Origin: Adiantum capillus-veneris
Taxonomy: Eukaryota > Streptophyta > Polypodiopsida > Polypodiales > Pteridaceae
Length of the DNA: 64,000 bases
Direction of reading: 5' to 3'
NCBI GenBank assembly: GCA_014529385.2
Contig: CM043954.1
Coordinates: 7,503,806-7,567,805 of the forward strand
The notes under the pieces were generated by a model. It made no database searches, was not told where the DNA came from, and saw nothing but the letters and a program-made list of their open reading frames with translations. Within the stretch, counting starts at the first letter, position 1, and every line of letters begins with the position of its first letter. Position numbers and translations under genes: made by a program. This document shows, piece after piece, positions 45,047 through 53,767 of this stretch.

Positions 45047-45238
45047 TGTTGGGGTATAAAGCCCAATGTGGTCGCCCAGGTAAGTGGGCGGGCCGCCAGG
45101 TATGTACACATATTCTTTTGTAAAAACCTAATAAGAACTCACTATGCTCTACACATTACAGTAAAGCGAGTTCACCATATCGTCGTGCTCTTCTTCTCGC
45201 ACTCTCTCTCGTGTCGCACTTCCGCTCGTACTCCTTCA
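45047..45238 (+). repeat. 5' LTR of copia-A copy 2
   Basis: TGTTGGGGTATAAAGCCC to CTCGTACTCCTTCA. GGGGTATAAAG at the very start looks like a TATA box, only a few bases from the LTR edge. CCCAGGTAAGTG at bases 29-40 is a consensus 5' splice site, and CCAGGTATGTAC is a second one about 20 bases on. Confidence 0.93.
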
Positions 45239-45365
45239 ACTGGTATTAGAGCTCAGATCGAGGCTCGGGGCAGCACTGCAGGAGGCTAGAGTCACCAGCT
45301 TAGATTGGAGTGAAATTCGACAGGCGAAGACACGGCCCCAAATCCTATGGGGTAGCCCAAAGGTC

Positions 45366-45695
45366 TTGGTGTTCTCAAAATTTCATTCTGAGGTCATCTC
45401 GGTCACCGATCGGCTTCGACAAAGTTCTGCGCAGGCCATTTTCGACTACGTGGTCTCGACGGGCGCAGATCCGACTCTGCAAATTTGGGGTTTTCGGCCT
45501 ACGACTGCAGGTGCTGAGGATATCGACACTCCCAGAGTGTTGATTTGTGGCTGTCTACACATCGAAGGACGGCTCACAGTTCTTGGAGGCGTGTCACATA
45601 CGACACGGACGCATCTACACACAGACTATAGGCGACATCCACTAGTTCATCAGGTAGCTTGTGTTTGCTGCTTGATATTCCAGATTTCATCCTGA
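45366..45695 (+). CDS. Leader ORF (109 codons) conserved between two copia-A copies
   Basis: An open frame between LTR and gag, starting MVFSKFHSEVIS and ending FQISS. Copy 4 has the same frame at 58360-58689 (minus strand), with the same start, length and stop but about 13 amino-acid differences and no indel. No known domain was recognised. It could be an accessory protein, a regulatory upstream ORF or chance. Confidence 0.3.
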   Translation: MVFSKFHSEVISVTDRLRQSSAQAIFDYVVSTGADPTLQIWGFRPTTAGAEDIDTPRVLICGCLHIEGRLTVLGGVSHTTRTHLHTDYRRHPLVHQVACVCCLIFQISS

Positions 45696-46335
45696 AATTG
45701 CAGGTAATTCCACATGGGATGTATTGTCAGAGCTGATGTATGTTTGTTGAGGGTTTGTTGGCTGTGAGTCACGCAGCAAACAACCGCCGCAGCGGTTACA
45801 GCATATAGTGGGAAATTTGTGGATGTATGACTTTGTGGGAAGTCTATGTACTGTTAGATTTACTGAAGCCTTTGTTGAGGGTCGAGTGAGGTTTTATTGA
45901 GCTGAGGGATTCTCGAATGTTGAGATCCTTTCGGTGATACAGGTCTTGGAGCGATCCCTCGAGCACCCTTAGATAGGCAGCTAGGATGTATTGACTGTGA
46001 GTTAGACAGTTGGGATTGCATCTTTGCTTTACTGCCATTGAGGCATTGTCACGGTCTATGCTTACAAGACAGTGACAGGACAGTCAGAGACAGTACAGGT
46101 GCAGGACAGGTTTACCCGCAGCTTACAGTGTCAGAGAGACAGTGTTTTTGGGCTGTTTTTTGGTCTGTTTTTGAGTACACCAGAGCCATTTTACAAAGGA
46201 GACTCTGCCAAAATTTCTGCAGAATCTGAAGCTTTCTTGGTTCATTTGACAAGTTGATATTGGTTCAGAGGTCAGTTTACAGTGGAAACTCTGTCGAATT
46301 TTTCCCAGGAAAGTAAACTACTGTGAAGCGTAGCT

Positions 46336-47427
46336 ATGGCTGGATCACAGGACACTTCTCTTTACAATATCAAGAAGCTGGATGGAACCAATTTCCCATT
46401 GTGGAAGAAGCAGATTTGGCACGTGTTGGTACAAAAGAAGCAGATAAAACCTATAAAGCTCAAGGGGATAAAACCAAAAGATATGGACGAAGATGAATGG
46501 AGTGAAATGGATGAATTGGCACTTTCTACCATTATGCTGACTTTGGCAGAAAGCGTTTACTTCAATGTAGCAGACGAGATGTCGGCTTATCAAGCATGGT
46601 TAAAGCTGAGTGATCTTTATGAGAAGCAGAGTGCAGCTTCACAGGTATACTGGCTTACGAAGCTTGTTGACTTGAAGATGAAAGAAGGGACACCTATGTC
46701 CAATCATCTGAATGAATTCAACACAATCTATAGTCAGTTGTCAGCTCAAAGTGTCAAGTTTGATGAACCTGTTAGAGCTATGTTCCTGTTGATCACATTG
46801 CCGGAAAGTTGGGACACATTTCACACAGCTTTGAGTAATTCTGCACCTCCAGATGGTTTGAACATAGCTGGTGTAGAAGGAAGTCTGCTTACTGAAGAAA
46901 CCAATAGAAAGACAATGGACAAAGGCAAAGGAACAGCCTTAGTTGTCAGGGGAAGGACCAAAGAAAAGTACAAAGGTGGAAAGAGGAATCAGTCTTGTAG
47001 CAAGTCCCGCAGTGCTAAAGGGAAGAGTGACATAGAATGCTACCATTGTGGCAAGAAGGGTCACATGAAAAGAGACTGCAGAGATTGGAAAGCAGAAAAA
47101 GGCAAAGAGAAAGCTGAAGACCATGGTGAGAAGAACAAGTCCTCAGTGAAGATTCAAGAAATAAATGTGACAAACACTGTTGCAGAGGATGACAGTCTAG
47201 TGTCAGGAGACATCTACTTCTTGAAGAATACAATGGACTCAGCTCTTCTTACAGCATCTGATGGAAATGCACTGAGTGACTGGATTATAGACTCAGGGGC
47301 ATCACTTCATGTGTCTCCAAACAAGGAGTGGTTTACTTCTTATGTGACCACTAAAGATCATGTTTGGCTAGGCAATGGGCAGACATGTGAGATCTTAGGT
47401 ATTGGAGATGTTCAATTGAAGTTTTAG
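46336..47427 (+). pseudogene. copia-A copy 2 gag-protease
   Basis: 363 open codons starting MAGSQDTSLYNIKKLDGTNF (UBN2-type gag), with CYHCGKKGHMKRDC (CCHC knuckle, about residue 236) and protease WIIDSGASLHVS (about residue 319). A TAG at 47425-47427 (copies 3 and 4 have CAG) stops it before the end of protease. The start matches copy 4 and follows a 1.1-kb leader. Confidence 0.9.
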
Positions 47428-50300
47428 AATGGCTCTTCTTTCACGCTGAAGAATGTGAGACATGTTCCCGCAATTACAAAGAGCTTGATCAGCACATGTT
47501 TACTTGATGATGCTGGCTACGTCACCACTTTTGGACAGAACATGTGGAAGATATCCAAGGGTTCTATGACAGTAGCACATGGAGTAAAGTCTGGAGGACT
47601 TTACATGATTTATGTATCAAATGTCTCTAAAAATGTAATCAATGTAACCGAGCAGCCGAACGTTTCTTTGTGGCATAGCCGGTTAGGACATATGTCCAAG
47701 AAGGGAATGGAAATCTTGTCTCGTTCTGGTTATTTGCCTCGATTTTCATTTAATGATTTTGAATTCTGTGAACATTGTCTATATGGTAAGCAAACACAGC
47801 AGCCACATAAGCATAGAAGCAGTAGAAGAGATACACAGTTGGCACTTGTTCATAGTGATTTGTGTGGACCTATGCCTAACCTATCTCTAGGGGGAGATTC
47901 TTACTTTATGACATTTATAGATGATTACTCGAGGAAAGTATGGGTTACTTTCTCAAGCACAAGGATGAAGCGTTTAGTGTTTTCAAAACGTTTGTGACAC
48001 TTGTGGAGAATCAGAGTGGCAAAAAGCTTAAATGCTTACGCACTGACAATGGTGGAGAGTATGTTTCAAAGGCCTTTCAGGACTTTTGTGAGTCAAAAGG
48101 TATAAAACGTGAACTTACTGCTCCTTACAATCCTCCTCAAAATGGTGTTGCTGAGAGGATGAATAGGACCATACAAGAGAAGGTCAGAAGTATGTTGTCT
48201 AATGCACAACTGCCAAATGGGTTTTGGGCTAAAGCTGTATCAATAGCTGTTCATCTTGTAAATAGATCTCCTAGCAAGGTTTTGCAAAAGTATTCAGTGC
48301 CAGAGATGGTATGGTCAGGAAAAATGCCCTCATACAAGCATCTCAGAGTCTTTGGCTGTGAGGCATATACTCGCGTTCCAAAGGAATTTAGGAACAAACT
48401 TGAGCCCAAGAGTAGAAAGTGCATCTTTCTAGGCTATGGTAATTCTGGTGAGATGGGGTACAAACTTTGGGATCCCGAATCCAGAAAGGTTGTCCGCAGC
48501 AATGATGTTCACTTTAATGAATCCAAATATCATTCTAAACCAGAGAGGTTTGGGGAGATTAGAAGAGTTGTCTTCCAAGAAGATGGACCTGCACGTGCAA
48601 GACAAAATGTCAGGGCTCAAGAGGAGCAAGGACAGGATAGATTGGAACCACAGGTTGTGGCTGAGCCTGAGCCACCTATTGTGCGTAGATCTGGACGTGT
48701 CACGCGACCTCCTAATAGGTTTGTTCCATCTATGAACTATGTCATGTTGACTGATTGCAATGAGCCTTCATGTTACAAGGAAGCAGTGCAAATGAAGGAC
48801 TCCAGGAATTGGCAATTGGCCATGCAGTCAGAGATGACAGCTCTGCATAAAAACAAGACATGGAAGCTAGTTAAATTACCACAGGGAAAAAAGGCTCTAC
48901 CTTGTAAATGGGTTTACAGGTATAAGATCACCGCTCATGATAGTCAACCAAAGTACAAAGCAAGGCTTGTTGCCAAGGGCTTTAAGCAAGAACACGGCAT
49001 TGACTTTGATGAAGTCTTCTCTCCGGTGGTCAAGATGACTACATTGAGATGCTTTCTTGCATTGGTTGCCATATTAGATTTGGTGTTGCACAGAATGGAT
49101 GTCAAGACAGCGTTCTTGCATGGTGATTTAGATGTGGAAATTACATGCAGCAGCCAGAAGGGTTTGTTGAGAAAGGCAAGGAAGATTAGGTATGCCAGTT
49201 GTTAAAGAGTCTTTATGGCTTAAAACAATCACCGAGGGCATGGTACCATAAATCCACAAGTTTATGATTTCTCAAGGCTACAAACGTAGTGAGTTCGATC
49301 ATTGTCTATATACAAAGAAGGCTAAGGATGGTAGTTGGCTGATCCTTATTTTGTATGTGGATGACATGTTGATTGCTGGAAAGCACTTGGAAGAAATTTC
49401 AGCTTTGAAGTCAAAGATGGCAAAATCGTTTGACATGAAAGACATGGGTGAGGCAAGTCAGATACTTGGTATGTGCATTGAGAGAGACAGATCAAAGAAG
49501 TTGATTTGGTTATCTCAAACAGAGTATATTGACAAGGTTTTGCAACGTTTCAATATGGAGAAGGGAAAGGCACTGAGTGTTCCATTGCCACCATATGTGA
49601 AACTTAGCAAACAAGATTGTCCTGTGTCTAAGGAAGAACATGCTGAAATGGATAAGATTCCATATGCGTCTGCAGTGGGTAGTTTGATGTATGCAATGAT
49701 TTCTACTCGCCCAGACATTGCATTTGCAGTGGGAGTAGTAAGTCGATACATGTCAAACCCAGGCAATAAACATTGGGAGGCAGTGAGAGGAATATTGAGA
49801 TACCTGAAAGCTACAAAGAGTATGCGTATATGCTATGGGAGTCAGGAGCTAAGTGTAAAGGGTTTTACAGACTCAGATTATGCAAGTGACTTAGACAACC
49901 GAAGGTCTACGTCAGGGTATGTCTTTACATTGGCTGGTGGAGCAGTATCATGGCGTTCTAGATTACAAGATTGTGTTACTCAGTCTACTACAGAGGCTGA
50001 ATATGTTGCAGCATCAGAGGCATGCAAAGAATCAATTTGGCTTAATCGACCAGTAACAGATTTGGGAATCAAAGAAGAGATGCCTGTGTTCAAAGTGCTA
50101 TACAATTGGCTCGCAATCCAGTTTATCACTCAAAGACAAAGCATGTGGATGTGAAGTATCATTTCATCAGGGAAATGCTCGAGGATAAGCAACTTCAACT
50201 TGTCAAAGTTCATACCACAGAAAATCCTGCTGATCTACTTACAAAAGGACTTCCCTCAGAGAGATTTGCGCATTTTCGCAAGCAGTTAGGTGTAGGGTAG
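47428..50300 (+). pseudogene. copia-A copy 2 pol
   Basis: GAG-pre-integrase LWHSRLGHMSKKG; integrase with a one-base loss at 47945 (WVTF where copies 3 and 4 read WVYF); TDNGGEY and GVAERMNRT; RT to MDVKTAFLHGDLDVE, with a one-base loss near 49138; another near 49253; YVDDMLIAG; RNase H SDYASDLDNRRSTSGYVF and STTEAEYVAASEA. A deletion at about 50086 removes the codons around the last RNase H Asp and shifts the frame. The tail KTKHVDVKYHF...ENPADLLTKGL ends at 50300. Six lesions in all, so it is inactive. Confidence 0.9.
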
Positions 50301-50389
50301 TACATCACTTCTCTACATCTCTTGTATATTAGCTTGTATAGTAGCTTCTCTCACACTTAAAGTACCACATTGGACTTTAAGTTGGAGGT

Positions 50390-50581
50390 TGTTGGGGTAT
50401 AAAGCCCAATGTGGTCGCCCAGGTAAGTGGGCGGGCCTCCAGGTATGTACACATATTCTTTCGTAAAAACCTAATAAGAACTCACTATGCTCTACACATT
50501 ACAGTAGAGCGAGTTCACCATATCGTCGTGCTCTTCTTCTCGCACTCTCTCTCGCGTCGCACTTCAGCTCGTACTCCTTCA
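50390..50581 (+). repeat. 3' LTR of copia-A copy 2
   Basis: 192 bp, 5 substitutions from the 5' LTR. Preceded by TTGGAGGT. Followed by TTTAATATAAAAAC, which belongs to the CACTA right part. Confidence 0.93.
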
Positions 50582-50627
50582 TTTAATATAAAAACTAAAT
50601 CCAGAATCTAATCTTAAATCTAAGCTA

Positions 50628-50671
<44 letters not shown>

Positions 50672-50791
50672 CATGCATGCACATACACATTAAAAAATGC
50701 ACATTTTTTCAAATGAAAACTGCTCTTGCTATGTCATCCTCTTCAGGATCTCTAATTTCTACTCAACACCGTGAGTGCTCCCTCTCTCCCT

Positions 50792-50858
<67 letters not shown>

Positions 50859-51380
50859 ATAAAGCCGGCTTGATACGTTGTGAAAGTCCTGAGTTATCCA
50901 CTTTCCTCTTCCATCACTCAATCTGAACAGATGGAGAACACTTTCAGCAGCTAGTGTTGTTGCCTACCCTTTGAACATTCCAAAGCTAACTAGCTTCAAA
51001 CACCTGTAAGCTCTACAAAAGAGAGAGAGACGGTTTGGCCTCTTCTTCAGCTCTAAACCTTATATCTTAAGTTAAATCCAAAACCTAACCCCAAAGCTCT
51101 AATATTAAATCTAAACCTAAACTCTAACTTAAATATAAAAACTAAATCTTAAACCTCTCTCTCTGTCTTTCCCTCACTCTTTATCTATATATGTCATAGT
51201 ACGTCTATTTACAAAGACAAACATTGACAAAGCTCTTCACCGACCAACGCACTATTTTATTGGACAACATAGACAATATATTCGATCCACAAGGTCAGAT
51301 TGGTCTCATAAATCATTTTGAAATTTTGAAGACATTTAATATAGCAATTTACTTCATATTTTCTCTCCTTTTTTCTATTT

Positions 51381-51425
<45 letters not shown>

Positions 51426-51498
51426 TTTTCTCCCCTTATCTCTCTCTTGCTCTCTCTTTGCTTTCTCCCCCCCTCTCTCTCTCTCATTCTCTCTCTTT

Positions 51499-51545
<47 letters not shown>

Positions 51546-51635
51546 CACAATGTGTGTGTGTGTGTGGGAGAGAGAGAAAGAGGGGAAGGGAACATGAGAC
51601 GGAGGAGCATACCTGGCTCTCCTTCCTCTCCTTGT

Positions 51636-51731
<96 letters not shown>

Positions 51732-51928
51732 GTGCAGGTATACCTGTTTTGCTAGAGCACCAAAACTCAGATATGAGATCTAAATTTTTGGCGCTCTCGG
51801 TTTATATTTTTACTCTGTCGGCGTCGTTATGCAACAAATAATATAGGGACGTGCATAGCAACGTCGTGGATTTTCACATTTGAGCGTCGCAGTGCTAACG
51901 TCGCTAATATGAAGAACCTCTTGTAGTG
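50582..51928. other. CACTA right part: simple repeats and subterminal region
   Basis: CT tract 50630-50668, TG tract 50795-50857, and CT tracts at about 51381-51421 and 51504-51541. The phrase TAATATAAAAACTAAATC / TAAATATAAAAACTAAATC occurs at 50584 and about 51131, a diverged duplication. From 51790 the subterminal motifs GGCGTCGTTATG, GCAACGTCGTGG, GAGCGTCGCAG and AACGTCGCTAA lead to the terminal AACCTCTTGTAGTG. Open stretches of up to 205 codons here are products of the repeats. Confidence 0.75.
51633..51729. repeat. Compound (GT)n-G38-(GA)n tract
   Basis: About 17 bases of GT (51633-51649), a run of 38 G (51650-51687) and about 42 bases of GA. The exact length of the G run is the kind of detail most affected by sequencing error. 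Confidence 0.9.
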
Positions 51929-52740
51929 AGATAAAAAAAACTTATCCAATGTGGATTCATATATCCTACTGATAGTCATTTTACCAAAAAAGAATGGAAA
52001 ACGCAGAGTGTGCATGGACCTCAAGAAGGTTAATGAAGCCACTAGGAGAAATCATTAACCCTTGCCATATTTGGAACATGTGCTTGAAAGAGTTGTAGGC
52101 AAGGAAGATTTATAGCTTTTTAGATGGTTACTTTGGTTCCAATCAAATCATGATTGCACTACAGAACCAAGCTAAAACTAACTTTATAATAGAATTTAGA
52201 GTGTTTGCATTTTGTGTTATGTCCTTTTGTTTGACAAATGCCCCCACTACATTCCAACGATCAATAGACACTACATTCAAGGAATATTTAAGGGACTTTT
52301 GTGAAGATTTCCTAGATGACCTTTGTGTTTATTCCTCTTGGGAGAAGCATCTATCATGCTTACCAAAAGTGTTTGAAAGATGCAGATTGTATTGCATCTC
52401 ATTGAACCATTTCAAATGCCAATTTTGGGTTAAACGTGGAGTCATTTTAGGGCATATAGTGTCCAAGAATGGGATTTCACATAAGAGAGAAAAATTAAAT
52501 CCATTTTCAATTTTCCACCACTTACAAACTATAAGAGAGTTCAAAGATACATGGGCCACGTTGGTTATTATTGGAGGTTTATTTTAAACTTCACTAAGAT
52601 AGCTTGTCCATTGTACAAGCTTCTTATCGAGTTTCACTGGACCAAGGATTGTGACCATGCTTATGAGTTATTAAAGAAGGTCCTTGTAATTTTCATGTAC
52701 ATATTGATGAATCAAACTTTGCTATTGGGTGTGTTCTAAC
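51929..52740 (+). pseudogene. gypsy-3 RT, right of the CACTA insertion
   Basis: With one base of the A run removed, it continues EEIKKLIQCGFIYPTDSHFT, then KNGKRRVCMDLKKVNEATRR, PYLEHVLERVVGKEDL, FAFCVMSFCLTNAPTTFQRS and the catalytic FLDDLCVYSS. GHIVSKNGIS and VGYYWRFILNFTKIACPLYK complete the connection. Stops at about 52058 and 52111 and frame changes make it inactive. Confidence 0.85.
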
Positions 52741-53200
52741 TCAATCAGGATAACATAAATTGGACTACCCTATTAGCTTTGCAAGTTGCCAATTAAATGA
52801 TGCCAAGATGAACTACATCACTACAGAGCGAGAAGGTTTAGCTATGATTTATGTTATAATGAAATTTTTACATCTTGCTACCAAGTTTGTGTTTTAGATT
52901 GATCATTAAGCATTGTTGTATCTAGTAAACAAACCATGTTTCACAGGAAGAAATATGCGATGGTTGTTAGTTCTTCTTGAGTTTGATTTCATTGTTGATT
53001 TAAGACCTGGAAAAAAACATGTTATGGTAGATCGTTTGTCTTGCATACCCAATGGTGAATCCCCTACTAAAGTTGATGATGAACTGCCTGACACTTTCCT
53101 ATTCATAGTCGAGAAAATGCATGAATGGAGTGAAAAGAAAATGCTTGAATGGAGTGAAAAGACTGTCAACTTTCTAGTTAATGGTTTTCCTCCCAAAGAA
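52690..53200 (+). pseudogene. gypsy-3 RNase H
   Basis: Reads VHIDESNFAIGCVLTQSG, a TAA, LDYPISFASCQLNDAKMNY, TEREGLAMIYVIMKFLH, then IDH (third Asp) between two stops at about 52897 and 52909, and the tail FDFIVDLRPGKKHVMVDRLS. The catalytic Asp, Glu and Asp are recognisable. Confidence 0.82.
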
Positions 53201-53202
53201 CT

Positions 53203-53486
53203 TTGATAGGAATTAGCTCAAAAGTAATGAAGGAATGCAAACCTTATTTCTTGATTGCCGGAACTCTCTTTAAGCAAGTAAAAGATGACCTTCTTACGCA
53301 TTGTGCCTGTGAGGGTGGATATTTGTACACTTTGCAAGAAGCACAAATGGGTGTAGCTGGTGGTCACTTTTTTAGAAGAATTGACTGCTAGAAAGGTATT
53401 ACAATCAGGTGGCCCACTTTATTTAAGGATGCGTCACTCTTTACAAAAGGATGTAATGAATGGAAACGTTGGATAGGGGGAAAGGG
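53203..53486 (+). pseudogene. gypsy-3 integrase zinc-binding domain, cut at 53486
   Basis: Reads LQEAQMGVAGGHFFRRIDC, a TAG, then WPTLFKDASLFTKGCNEW. This is the H...H...C..C integrase N-domain, with the first His and the last Cys changed. The sequence meets the copia-A copy 4 3' LTR at 53487. Confidence 0.75.
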
Positions 53487-53678
53487 TGAAGGAGTACGAG
53501 CGGAACTGCGACGCGAGAGAGAGTGCGAGAAGAAGAGCACGACGATATGGTGAACTCGCTCTACTGTAATGTGTAGAGCATAGTGAGTTCTTATTAGGTT
53601 TTTACAAAAGAATATGTGTACATACCTGGCGGCCCGCCCACTTACCTGGGCGACCACATTGGGCTTTATACCCCAACA
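53487..53678 (-). repeat. 3' LTR of copia-A copy 4
   Basis: 192 bp, TGTTGGGG...CTCCTTCA on the minus strand. It carries the same splice-donor-like CCCAGGTAAGTG as the other LTRs. Confidence 0.95.
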
Positions 53679-53767
53679 ACCTCCCACTTAAAGTCCAATG
53701 TGGTACTTTAAGTGTGAGAGAAGCTACTATACAAGCTAATATACAAGAGATGTAGAGAAGTGATGTA

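Larger units (their letters stand above)
45047..50581 (+). mobile_element. Full-length copia-A copy 2
   Basis: 192-bp LTRs at 45047-45238 and 50390-50581 differ at 5 positions. The PBS TGGTATTAGAGC (11/12) is at 45241-45252. Then come a 1.1-kb leader, gag-protease at 46336, pol, and a purine tract AAGTTGGAGGT before the 3' LTR. No target duplication: the left flank is CCTGT in copia-B pol, the right flank is TTTAA, and the rest of copia-B is not on the right. This suggests rearrangement after insertion. It is a sister of copy 3 (shared frameshifts) and related to copy 4. Confidence 0.92.
34161..51928 (-). mobile_element. CACTA (En/Spm-like) transposon, 17.8 kb, carrying nested retrotransposons
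   Basis: The left end is CACTACAAGAGGTT at 34161 and the right end is its reverse complement AACCTCTTGTAGTG, finishing at 51928. The 3-bp target duplication AGA is at 34158-34160 and 51929-51931. Both subterminal regions are rich in GCGACG/CGTCGC motifs, as known for CACTA transposase binding regions. Removing it restores gypsy-3 RT except for one base in an A run. A minus-strand gene at the left end (34697-37800) resembles Transposase_24. No TNP2-type catalytic transposase was found. About 14 kb of the length is later retrotransposon insertions. Confidence 0.9.

Noticed and set aside
41919-45109. copia-B and copia-A copy 2 as one chimeric ORF (43688-45109)
   Set aside because: The first residues of that frame (IPGGPPTYLGDHIG) are the reverse complement of the copia-A LTR. 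The integrase homology starts only at 45046.
51224-51841. 205-codon ORF rich in Ser/Leu and Arg/Glu
   Set aside because: Translation of CT, G and GA simple repeats near the CACTA end, with no domain.
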